From Aquimonas sp002352135 (GTDB taxonomy: Bacteria; Pseudomonadota; Gammaproteobacteria; Xanthomonadales; Xanthomonadaceae): a stretch of DNA of 20,754 bases. Under the pieces are notes generated by a model. It saw only the letters and a program-made list of their open reading frames with translations, was not told the origin of the DNA and searched no databases. Numbering within the stretch: the first letter of the stretch is position 1; each line of letters begins with the position of its first letter. The translations under genes and the position numbers were made by a program. The stretch spans positions 1 to 20,754 of the forward strand of contig DAORND010000050.1 in assembly GCA_035440755.1 (NCBI GenBank). The letters run 5' to 3'. Of this stretch, positions 7,190 through 14,516 are shown one piece after another.

Positions 7190-8602
7190 GTGTTACCTCT
7201 GGTTGCTTTGGTCGGTCGGCCCAATGTGGGCAAGTCGACACTATTCAATGCCTTGACGCGAACCCGCGACGCGCTGGTGGCCGATCAGCCTGGGTTGACG
7301 CGTGACCGTCAATATGGCGTTTGTCGACTCGCGGAGCGGCGGCCCTTCATGGTCGTTGATACTGGGGGACTGGGTAGTGGTGAAGGCGGATTGGCGGGTC
7401 TAGCCGAGACCCAATCCTGGTCGGCCGTTGAGGAATCTGTCGCCATTCTCTTCGTGGTCGATGCACGTGCAGGAATTTCCCCCGACGATCAGGAAATTCT
7501 GGCCAAGCTGCGAAAGCAGAGCAAACCAGTGATGTTGTTGGTGAATAAGGTCGACGGCGTCGATGAGCCGAGCGCATTGGCGGAGTTTGCGCGCCTGGGG
7601 ATCGCGGATGCGTTCTCGTTGGTGGCGTCCAGTGGTCGCGGTATCCCACTAGTGTTGAATCGCCTGCTGGGATTGTTGCCTGAGCCCGTCGAGAACGAGG
7701 CGGCAATGGATCCGGCGATTGAAGGCCATGACCGTTTGCGATTGGCGATCGTCGGTCGCCCGAATGTTGGCAAGTCCACCTTGGTCAATCGACTCCTCGG
7801 AGAAGACCGTGTGCTGGCGTCTGATGTGCCGGGAACCACTCGTGACTCGATTGCCGTGGATCTGGATAGGGAGGGTAAGCGCTACCGTTTGATCGACACC
7901 GCGGGAATACGCCGACGTGCTCGCGTTGACGAGACGGTCGAGAAGTTCAGCGTGCTCAAGTCGTTACAGTCCATCGAACAATCGCAAGTCGTCGTATTTC
8001 TGCTGGATGCGAGCGAAGGCGTTACCGATCAGGATGCCACGGTGCTCGGCCATGTGTTGAACGCGCAGCGTGCCCTGATCATCGCGGTCAACAAATGGGA
8101 CGGGCTCAGCAGCTATCAGCGGGAACAGTGCAAGGCGGATCTGGAACGCAAGCTGCAGTTTGTTGACTACGCACCGATCATCACGATCTCGGCCAAGCAT
8201 GGCACGGGGATGCGCGAGCTGTTCCGAGCGGTGCATCGTGCGTATGACTCGGCACACAAGATCCTCGGGACATCTGAAATCAACCGTGCTCTTGAAATTG
8301 CATTCGAGAGTTTCCAGCCGCCCATGGTCAATGGACACGTCGCCAAGCTGCGCTACGCGCATTCAGGCGGGCAGAGTCCGCCAACCATCGTAATCCACGG
8401 AAGTCGCCTGCGCACCTTGCCTGAAAGCTACAAGCGCTATCTCGAGAACTTCTTCCGCAAACGTTTCAAGTTGGTCGGCACACCGATCCGGCTCGAATTC
8501 CGCGAGGGCGAGAATCCCTACAAGGACAAACCGCGAGCCGCGCCAAGCGAACGCCAGGTGCGACGCCACAAGCGCATGCTGCGGCATGTCAAAGGCAAGT
8601 AA
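7190..8602 (+). CDS. der: Ribosome assembly GTPase Der (EngA)
   Basis: 470 residues. Der is an essential GTPase with two G domains in tandem that acts in 50S ribosomal subunit maturation. G domain 1 begins at once (VALVGRPNVGKST, Walker A at about 9-17) with DTGG and NKVD. G domain 2 starts near residue 185 (LAIVGRPNVGKST) with PGTTRDS, DTAGIRRR and NKWD. A KH-like domain follows to the basic C-terminus (RRHKRMLRHVKGK). The frame is open back to an ATG at 7004, but that extension covers a strong hairpin and does not look like protein. GTG at 7190 gives the standard N-terminus and has GAGG at 7181-7184; GTG at 7184 is a two-residue-longer alternative. It closes the yfgM-bamB-der group. Confidence 0.95.
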   Translation: MLPLVALVGRPNVGKSTLFNALTRTRDALVADQPGLTRDRQYGVCRLAERRPFMVVDTGGLGSGEGGLAGLAETQSWSAVEESVAILFVVDARAGISPDDQEILAKLRKQSKPVMLLVNKVDGVDEPSALAEFARLGIADAFSLVASSGRGIPLVLNRLLGLLPEPVENEAAMDPAIEGHDRLRLAIVGRPNVGKSTLVNRLLGEDRVLASDVPGTTRDSIAVDLDREGKRYRLIDTAGIRRRARVDETVEKFSVLKSLQSIEQSQVVVFLLDASEGVTDQDATVLGHVLNAQRALIIAVNKWDGLSSYQREQCKADLERKLQFVDYAPIITISAKHGTGMRELFRAVHRAYDSAHKILGTSEINRALEIAFESFQPPMVNGHVAKLRYAHSGGQSPPTIVIHGSRLRTLPESYKRYLENFFRKRFKLVGTPIRLEFREGENPYKDKPRAAPSERQVRRHKRMLRHVKGK

Positions 8603-8708
8603 TCTCGCTGGCTTCTCGTTGCTTGCAGTGACATAAGCATCGCCTGGTGCGCCGACAATCAGGCCGTTAAGCTCAATGGCGTGGATGATCTGTCGAGGAA
8701 CTTTGCCG

Positions 8709-9950
8709 ATGCAAACGATGATTGCTTTTCACGAAGCGCTCCGTCTCGTCAAGGAAGCTGGCAATGCGCGAATTGCCAGCACCGAACGGATTCCTCTTGC
8801 CCGCGCTAGCGGTCGCGTTCTGGCGACCGACGTGCACGCGCCGCTGCCGCTGCCGCCGCATCGCAACTCCTCCGTAGACGGATTCGCCATCCGGTGGGAT
8901 GACGTGGCCGCGTCCACGCCATGTTCTCTACGTGTGCTGGGTGAGCAGTTTGCGGGTTGCAGCGCTTCTTTCGTCGCGCAGCCGGGTACTTGCGTCCTGG
9001 TCACGACGGGTGCAGGCGTGCCGGAAGGCTATGACACCGTGGTGATGCGCGAGCAGGCCGAGCGTGTTGGGGAGCATGTGACCATTCTGCGTGCGCCAAG
9101 TCGCCAGGGAGAGTACGTCCGCTGCGTGGGCGAAGATGCCCGGCAAGGCGAGCTGTTGCTTTCTGCGGGCTCGACACTCGACGCCGCACGCATTGGTGTT
9201 GCGGCGGCTTGCGGATTGGATCGTATCGCCGTGTTCACACGGCCCACGGTTGCGGTGTTTACCTTGGGCGACGAACTTCGTCAGCCTGGTGAGCACCTAG
9301 AGCCGGGGCAGATCTACGACAGCAACCGACCGATGTTGCAGGCGCTTCTTGCTGAGTGCGGGATTGAATCGGTCTCTTGGCCCGCCCTTCCGGACGATCC
9401 GAATCGTCTGAGAGCAGCGCTGATGGATGCGGCAGAAGTCTTCGATCTCATTTTGACGTGCGGCGGTGTTTCGGCAGGCGACAAGGACTTCCTGCCGACG
9501 CTCCTGAGGGAGTCGGGTCGGCCGATTTTCTGGAAAGTCCGGATGAAGCCCGGCATGCCCGTGCTGTTCGGCGAGCTGGGGCGCAGTCTTTACCTAGGTT
9601 TGCCAGGCAATCCTGTCTCGGTGCTGGCAACCTTCCGGCAACTTGCACGTCCGTTGTTGGATTCCTTGCAGGTGCGAAGGGACGGCGCTCAGCCTTTGCG
9701 TGCGAAACTGACGGAGGCCGTCATCCGCCAATCCGGACGCCGCGAATATCGCCGTGGTGCGCTCGGTGTGGACGAGAACGGACAACTCTGGGTGAAGCCC
9801 AACCCGATCGATGGCTCGCATCGGTTGGTGGCCGCCGCCGTCAGCAATGCACTGTGGGTCATGGATGAGCACGAGGCAGAACTTCAGGCAGGGGACGTCG
9901 TCAGCGTCGAGGCCTTTGCATCCATCGACAGATGGGGCAACACGCCGTGA
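8709..9950 (+). CDS. moeA: Molybdopterin molybdenumtransferase MoeA
   Basis: 413 residues. MoeA inserts molybdate into adenylated molybdopterin, the last step of molybdenum cofactor synthesis. Family landmarks are PLPLPPHRNSSVDGFAIR near residues 45-65, TLGDEL with GQIYDSNRPML near 185-205, TCGGVSAGDKDFLP near 253-266, MKPGMPVLFG and LGLPGNPVSVLATF. The C-terminal beta-barrel domain ends in AGDVVSVEAF. ATG 8709 was chosen because GAGGA lies 9 bases before it; an in-frame ATG at 8676 has no such support. The 106-base gap after der holds no clear promoter or riboswitch that I can identify. The 3' end overlaps the MoeB-like gene, so the two form a cofactor-synthesis operon. Confidence 0.94.
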   Translation: MQTMIAFHEALRLVKEAGNARIASTERIPLARASGRVLATDVHAPLPLPPHRNSSVDGFAIRWDDVAASTPCSLRVLGEQFAGCSASFVAQPGTCVLVTTGAGVPEGYDTVVMREQAERVGEHVTILRAPSRQGEYVRCVGEDARQGELLLSAGSTLDAARIGVAAACGLDRIAVFTRPTVAVFTLGDELRQPGEHLEPGQIYDSNRPMLQALLAECGIESVSWPALPDDPNRLRAALMDAAEVFDLILTCGGVSAGDKDFLPTLLRESGRPIFWKVRMKPGMPVLFGELGRSLYLGLPGNPVSVLATFRQLARPLLDSLQVRRDGAQPLRAKLTEAVIRQSGRREYRRGALGVDENGQLWVKPNPIDGSHRLVAAAVSNALWVMDEHEAELQAGDVVSVEAFASIDRWGNTP

Positions 9951-11125
9951 GTGTGCTGGATCCGCTTGGTTCGGCGCGTTTGAACGTGACGGAAATCGAT
10001 GTGGATGCGGCCTTCAAGTCGATGCAGTCGGGCGCATTGCTGGTGGACGTGCGTGAGGACATCGAACGCGTGTCTGGGATGCCTGCAGGTGCGATGGGTT
10101 TGTCGAGAAGCAGCATTGAGCTGTCGATCCCTCGTCAAGTCGCTGCTCTGGATCAACCGCTGATGCTGATCTGTGCGAGCGGACAGCGCTCACTATTGGC
10201 TGCGCGCGATCTGTCGAACATGGGCTATCAGCATGTCAGTTCTGTGCAAGGGGGATTCGCCGCGTGGAAGGCGCGCGGGCTCCCGGTGGCGCTGCAGGAC
10301 GCTGCCGACGCCGAGTACCTCGACCGCTATTCCCGACATATCCGTTTGCCGGATGTTGGCCTGATGGGGCAGGAGAAACTCGCTCGCGCACGAGTGCTTC
10401 TGGTGGGGGCGGGTGGACTGGGTTCGCCTGTTGCCTTGTATTTGGCCGCCGCTGGGGTAGGGACGCTGCGCGTGTTGGACGATGATCGCGTCGAGCGAAG
10501 CAATCTGCAGCGACAGGTCATTCATGCCGACGCTCGAATCGGCATGCCAAAAGTGGAATCGGCGCGGATGAGTCTGCTGGCGCTGAATCCGAGAATTCAG
10601 GTCGAGGCCATTCAGCAACGGGTTGATCGTAGCAACGTGGACACCTGTCTTCACGATGTTGATGCGGTGGTTGACGGTGCGGACAACTTCGCGACGCGCT
10701 ATGTGCTTTCAGACGCCTGTGTGCGACTGGGGAAGCCGTTGGTCTACGGTGCCGTCCAGCGCTTCGATGGTCAGGTCAGCGTATTCGACGCTGGGCGCCA
10801 GCGTGGCGTCAGTCCCTGTTACCGCTGTTTGTTTCCGCATGCGCCTCGCGCTCAGGACGCGCCCAATTGCGCTGAGGCGGGTGTTCTTGGCGTGTTGCCG
10901 GGATTGATCGGACTGATTCAGGCAACTGAGACGCTCAAGCTGGTACTTGGTCTGGGCGATTCCTTGAGCGGTCGACTACTGCATGTGGATGCGCTGTCGA
11001 TGCGCTTTCGGGAGTCGCGACTGCGGCCTGACCCGGAATGCTCGGTGTGCGGGATCGACCGCAATGGGAGTGTCGAAAGCGCTGACGATACGGCCTCGCA
11101 CTATTGCTCCAGTGAGTCGCGGTAG
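9932..11125 (+). CDS. moeB: Rhodanese–MoeB/ThiF fusion (molybdopterin-synthase adenylyltransferase)
   Basis: 397 residues from ATG 9932, or 392 from GTG 9947, which overlaps the moeA stop as GTGA; neither start has a strong ribosome-binding site. The first about 120 residues are a rhodanese domain with catalytic loop CASGQR (Cys81) and LLVDVRE. A ThiF/E1-like domain follows: YSRHIRLPDVG, ATP loop GAGGLGS (159-165), NLQRQ, DGADNFATRY. Zinc ligands are CYRC (Cys296, Cys299) and CSVC (Cys370, Cys373). It should adenylate the C-terminal glycine of MoaD, and the rhodanese half could supply the sulfur. Domain order is the reverse of eukaryotic MOCS3/Uba4, where rhodanese is C-terminal. Overlap with moeA supports the molybdenum cofactor role. 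Related fusions can also feed other sulfur carriers, so exclusive use in this pathway is not certain. Confidence 0.9.
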   Translation: MGQHAVSVLDPLGSARLNVTEIDVDAAFKSMQSGALLVDVREDIERVSGMPAGAMGLSRSSIELSIPRQVAALDQPLMLICASGQRSLLAARDLSNMGYQHVSSVQGGFAAWKARGLPVALQDAADAEYLDRYSRHIRLPDVGLMGQEKLARARVLLVGAGGLGSPVALYLAAAGVGTLRVLDDDRVERSNLQRQVIHADARIGMPKVESARMSLLALNPRIQVEAIQQRVDRSNVDTCLHDVDAVVDGADNFATRYVLSDACVRLGKPLVYGAVQRFDGQVSVFDAGRQRGVSPCYRCLFPHAPRAQDAPNCAEAGVLGVLPGLIGLIQATETLKLVLGLGDSLSGRLLHVDALSMRFRESRLRPDPECSVCGIDRNGSVESADDTASHYCSSESR

Positions 11126-11148
11126 TCGGCAATCCATCCAAGTGTGTG

Positions 11149-11178
11149 GTGACGTTATCAGGGCAAGTGCGGGATAAT
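11149..11178 (+). promoter_or_regulatory. Candidate promoter for folD
   Basis: GATAAT at 11173-11178 is a good -10 box. GTGACG at 11149-11154 is a partial -35 match with an 18-base spacer. The ATG of folD is 27 bases downstream of the -10. Read by eye only. Confidence 0.4.
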
Positions 11179-11204
11179 CCACTGCACTTTCTGGGACCTT
11201 GGGC

Positions 11205-12071
11205 ATGACGGCACGACTGCTGGATGGAAAAAAGATCGCGGATCAGTTGCTTGACGATCTGGCCGCTCGCGTTCGTGCTGAGGTTGCTGCGGGTCATGCG
11301 AAACCTGGCCTTGCTGTGGTGTTGGTGGGTGCCGATCCGGCGTCGACGGTCTATGTCCGCAACAAGCGCCGCGCGTGCAAGCATGTCGGTTTCCGGTCAT
11401 TTGATTTCGATTTGCCCGCGGATACCAGCGAGCAGGAACTGATGGCGCTGGTGGATCGGTTGAACGTCGATCCTGCGGTGCAAGGCATCCTCGTTCAATT
11501 GCCCTTGCCTGCGCATATCAATGATGTCGCGTTGTTGCATCGGATCGATCCGAAGAAGGACGTTGATGGATTTCACGCCGAGAACGTCGGCCGTCTCGCC
11601 CTGCGACAGTTGGGACTTCGCCCCTGTACGCCCAAAGGCATTGTTCACCTGTTGTCGCATACGGATCGACCCGTCCGTGGGCACCAGGCGGTGATTGTCG
11701 GTGTGTCCAATCATGTGGGGCGGCCGATGGCCCTGGAACTGTTGATCGCCGGTTGCACCACGACGAGTTGCCACAAGTTCACCCCACGGGAAACCTTGCA
11801 GCGACACGTGGGCCAAGCCGACATCGTCGTCGTTGCGGTGGGGCGTCCGGGCCTCATTCCCGGCGAGTGGATCAAACCGGGAGCCGTCGTGATTGACGTG
11901 GGCATCAATCGACTGCCGGATGGCGGACTGACTGGCGATGTTGGCTTTGAGGCGGCCTTGGAACGCGCTTCGTGGATTACGCCAGTCCCCGGTGGCGTCG
12001 GCCCGATGACCGTGGCCACCTTGATGCAAAACACCTGGGAAGCCGCTCAACTGCAACGCAGTGCAGGGTAG
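11205..12071 (+). CDS. folD: Bifunctional methylenetetrahydrofolate dehydrogenase/cyclohydrolase FolD
   Basis: 288 residues. FolD converts 5,10-methylene-THF to 10-formyl-THF by NADP-dependent oxidation and hydrolysis in the cytoplasm, feeding purine and formyl-Met synthesis. Catalytic residues match E. coli numbering: Tyr50 and Lys54 in STVYVRNKRRAC, Gln98 in VQLPLP, Asp121 in DPKKDVDGFH. The nucleotide-binding region is GVSNHVGRPMALELL (usual form GxSxxVGxPxxxxLL), and the C-terminal signature TPVPGGVGPMTVATLM is intact. ATG 11205 is preferred over an in-frame TTG at 11199. The gene stands alone between moeB and the TRAP genes, with its own candidate promoter. The following 114 bases hold no gene. 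Confidence 0.96.
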   Translation: MTARLLDGKKIADQLLDDLAARVRAEVAAGHAKPGLAVVLVGADPASTVYVRNKRRACKHVGFRSFDFDLPADTSEQELMALVDRLNVDPAVQGILVQLPLPAHINDVALLHRIDPKKDVDGFHAENVGRLALRQLGLRPCTPKGIVHLLSHTDRPVRGHQAVIVGVSNHVGRPMALELLIAGCTTTSCHKFTPRETLQRHVGQADIVVVAVGRPGLIPGEWIKPGAVVIDVGINRLPDGGLTGDVGFEAALERASWITPVPGGVGPMTVATLMQNTWEAAQLQRSAG

Positions 12072-12170
12072 TTGTTCGTCGGGGCAGTGTCACGTGCTTG
12101 TCCGTTGTGTCGGCTAATGTGCGTAATCACTCCCCAGCGTCGTGAGTTCCACTTGCTTTTTGCTCGGAAT

Positions 12171-12183
12171 ACAGGTCACCTGT
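12171..12183. promoter_or_regulatory. Palindrome overlapping the TatT translation start region
   Basis: ACAGGT-C-ACCTGT is a perfect 13-base palindrome ending two bases before the ATG at 12186. It contains the only ribosome-binding-like bases (AGGT). It could be a protein operator or an RNA hairpin that hides the ribosome-binding site; the sequence cannot tell which. Confidence 0.4.
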
Positions 12184-12185
12184 CC

Positions 12186-13043
12186 ATGCGTAGTTTCGGT
12201 ATTCGATTGCTTTGCCTTGCATCGCTTGCGCTGATCGGCGGGTGTGCCGCGATTGCCGAGCGCGCCAGCACCCGTTTGGCCGACAACCTGTCTGCGGGTG
12301 TTCTCAATCACGATGATCCGGCGACGGTGGCCGAGGGACTTCCCGCCTATCTGCTGCTGTTGGATGGCTTGATTGAAGGAAGTCCCGAGTCGCCATCGAC
12401 GCTGCGCTCGGCAGCCCGTTTGTACTCTGCTTACGCGGGCAATTTCATTGATGACCCGGCCCGAGCCGCGCGTCTGTCGGCGCGCGCATGGGGCTATGCA
12501 CAGCGAGCCTTGCGTTTACAGTCGTCTTCGCTCGGAACGGCACTGGATCAGCCTTTCGATGCGTGGCAAGCGGGCGTTGCCGCAGTGAGAGAGAAAGATG
12601 TTGGCTTGCTCTTTGATGTTGCAACGACGTGGGCTGGGTACATCCAGACCCACAGTGATGACTACGCTGCGTTGGCGGCGATCCCGCGCGTGACGGCGGC
12701 GCTGGATCGTGTGGTGGCACTTGCGCCCGATTACGACCATGGCAGCGCCTGGATTTATCTTGGCGTGCTGTACTCGCTGCGGCCTGCCGCAGTGGGCGGT
12801 GAGCCAGAAAAGGGACGTGCAGCCTTCGAGCGCGCGATCCAGCTCAGTGCGGGGCGTCATCTGATGGCGCAGACCCAGTTCGCCCGCCAGTACGCGCGCC
12901 TGATATTTGACCAGGAATTGCACGATCAACTGTTGCAGCAGGTGATCGCGGCTGATCCGCGCGAGCCGGGGCTGACACTCAGTAACACCCTGGCGCAACA
13001 GCAGGCGCGAATCCTGCTTGACTCCGCTTCCGACTACTTCTGA
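12186..13043 (+). CDS. TatT-like TRAP-associated TPR lipoprotein
   Basis: 285 residues. The N-terminus is a lipoprotein signal peptide with lipobox IGGC, so Cys20 is lipidated. The mature part is alpha-helical and resembles the TRAP transporter T-component (TatT) family, described in Treponema pallidum as a trimer of TPR-like subunits that docks on the TRAP substrate-binding protein. Supporting stretches are AARLYSAYAGNF, ARAWGYAQRAL, NYDHGSAWIYLG-like DYDHGSAWIYLGVLYSLRPAAVGGEPEKGRAAFERAI and the Q..FARQYARLIFDQ..HDQLLQQV tail. It is directly followed, with a 19-base gap, by dctP, dctQ and dctM, the expected TPAT arrangement. The start at 12186 opens the signal peptide; an in-frame start at 12072 would be unsuitable. 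Probably in the periplasm, anchored to a membrane. Confidence 0.87.
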   Translation: MRSFGIRLLCLASLALIGGCAAIAERASTRLADNLSAGVLNHDDPATVAEGLPAYLLLLDGLIEGSPESPSTLRSAARLYSAYAGNFIDDPARAARLSARAWGYAQRALRLQSSSLGTALDQPFDAWQAGVAAVREKDVGLLFDVATTWAGYIQTHSDDYAALAAIPRVTAALDRVVALAPDYDHGSAWIYLGVLYSLRPAAVGGEPEKGRAAFERAIQLSAGRHLMAQTQFARQYARLIFDQELHDQLLQQVIAADPREPGLTLSNTLAQQQARILLDSASDYF

Positions 13044-13062
13044 CCCTGAACTTGGAATCCGC

Positions 13063-14040
13063 ATGCGCGCACTCCTGCTGATCGCCTTTCTGTTACTTGC
13101 CAACCGTGTCGATGCTGCTGTCACCGTCAAGATTGCCACTTTGGCCCCCGAGGGCTCAGGTTGGATGCGCGAAATGCGCGCGGCAGCCGATCAGGTCAAG
13201 CAACAGACCGAAGGCCGCGTCGAAATTCGCTACTACCCGGGCGGCGTGATGGGCGATGACGCCACCGTCCTGCGCAAGATCAAATTGGGACAGCTGCAGG
13301 GCGGCGCATTGACCGGCAGTGAGGTGTCGCTGATTCACAAGGACGCCCAGATCTACAGCTTGCCGTTCCTGTTTTCCTCATACGAGCAGATCGATGCGGT
13401 GCGGTCGACCATTGATCCGCTGCTGAAGTCCGCCGTCGGTGAGAAGGGGTTTCATGTGCTCAGCATCACCGGCGTCGGCTTCGCCTATCTGATGAGCACG
13501 CAACCGCTGCAGACCACAGAGCAACTGCAGCAGTCAAAGGTCTGGGTGCCGCACAACGACCGGATTGCCGAGGCCACCTTTGTCACTGGCGGCGTTTCGC
13601 CAATTCCCTTGCCTTTGGCGGATGTCTTCACATCGCTGCAGACCGGCTTGATCGATACGGTTGGAAACACGCCGGCTGGCGCCATCGCGCTGCAATGGCA
13701 TACGCGCGTCAAGCACCTGTTTGACCTGCCGCTGACCTACGTGGTTGGGTATGTGCTGGTCGATAACAAGGCATGGAGCAAGATTCAAAGCGCCGACCAG
13801 GCCATCATTGAATCGGCATTTACCGCCGCCTCGCAGCGACTGGATGCGGACAATCGTCGAAGTGATGAGAGCGCGATGCGCGCACTGGAAGCCGAGGGTG
13901 TTGCTCGGTTTTCTCCGGGTGCCGATGAGATCGCACGGTGGCGCACAGTCGGTGAGCAAGTCCGCCGGGACATGCTGTCGAATGGCGATATTTCGTCCGA
14001 GTTGATGACTGCCCTGCAAGCGGCCATGCCTGCGCCGTGA
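13063..14040 (+). CDS. dctP: TRAP transporter substrate-binding protein DctP
   Basis: 325 residues. Periplasmic solute-binding protein of a TRAP transporter. A Sec signal peptide (MRALLLIAFLLLANRVDA) has a likely cut after VDA (residue 18). Family landmarks follow: VTVKIATLAPEGSGW, TEGRVEIRYYPGGVMGDD, LPFLFSSYEQID, PLADVFTSLQTGLIDTV and VVGYVLVDNKAW. The residue that is usually the ligand-carboxylate arginine in the 'KIRVP' position is replaced here by Trp161 (SKVWVP). This departs from C4-dicarboxylate and sialic acid binders and fits the TPAT group, whose ligands are not established. The start at 13063 is chosen for the signal peptide, 19 bases after the TatT stop. The 3' end overlaps dctQ. 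Confidence 0.93.
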   Translation: MRALLLIAFLLLANRVDAAVTVKIATLAPEGSGWMREMRAAADQVKQQTEGRVEIRYYPGGVMGDDATVLRKIKLGQLQGGALTGSEVSLIHKDAQIYSLPFLFSSYEQIDAVRSTIDPLLKSAVGEKGFHVLSITGVGFAYLMSTQPLQTTEQLQQSKVWVPHNDRIAEATFVTGGVSPIPLPLADVFTSLQTGLIDTVGNTPAGAIALQWHTRVKHLFDLPLTYVVGYVLVDNKAWSKIQSADQAIIESAFTAASQRLDADNRRSDESAMRALEAEGVARFSPGADEIARWRTVGEQVRRDMLSNGDISSELMTALQAAMPAP

Positions 14041-14516
14041 TGCTGAGGCCACTCCGCCAGATACTGCATCGTGTCGAGAATGGGCTGCTAGCCTTGCTGC
14101 TGGCAGCGACGATGCTGCTGGCTTGCACCTTGATCGCGCAGCGCCTGTTGTTCGACAGCGGTTGGTTGGGCGGCGAAGCGGCAACGCGAACGCTGGTGCT
14201 GTGGCTTGCCATGTTTGGTGCGATGGCGGCGACCCGCGATCACCGCCACCTCGCGATAGATGTGCTGCCCAACTTGGTCGGCCCCGGACTGCGCCAAGCA
14301 ATGTATGTCCTGACCCAGTTGTTTGCCGCATTGGTTTGTGCCGCGCTCGCGTGGTTTGCCTGGACTCTTGTGCAGATGGAGCGCGAAGCGCCCAGCGAGC
14401 TGTTTGGGCTCGTGCAGACTTGGCATGGCATGGTGATTCTGCCTCTGGGATTCGGACTGATGGCTCTGCGATTCCTGTTCGGATTGCAACGCCCCGAAGT
14501 TGTTGAGCAGCCATGA
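14040..14516 (+). CDS. dctQ: TRAP transporter small membrane subunit DctQ
   Basis: 158 residues with four predicted membrane segments, at about residues 14-35, 48-64, 83-108 and 126-145, the standard DctQ layout. The small subunit supports the DctM permease in Na+-driven uptake. A conserved-looking loop (ATRDHRHLAIDVLP) lies between the second and third segments, as in other DctQ proteins. ATG 14040 overlaps the dctP stop (TGATG); GTG 14037 one codon upstream is an alternative. The 3' end overlaps dctM by four bases (ATGA), so all three transport subunits are translationally coupled. Confidence 0.92.
   Translation: MLRPLRQILHRVENGLLALLLAATMLLACTLIAQRLLFDSGWLGGEAATRTLVLWLAMFGAMAATRDHRHLAIDVLPNLVGPGLRQAMYVLTQLFAALVCAALAWFAWTLVQMEREAPSELFGLVQTWHGMVILPLGFGLMALRFLFGLQRPEVVEQP

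Noticed and set aside
8603..8708. Molybdenum cofactor riboswitch before moeA
   Set aside because: The gap is only 106 bases and I could not recognise the conserved riboswitch core; a covariance-model search would be decisive.
13534..14514. 326-codon minus-strand open frame opposite dctP-dctQ
   Set aside because: Its composition is Arg/Ser/His/Gln-rich as expected of an antisense frame, and dctP and dctQ explain the DNA.
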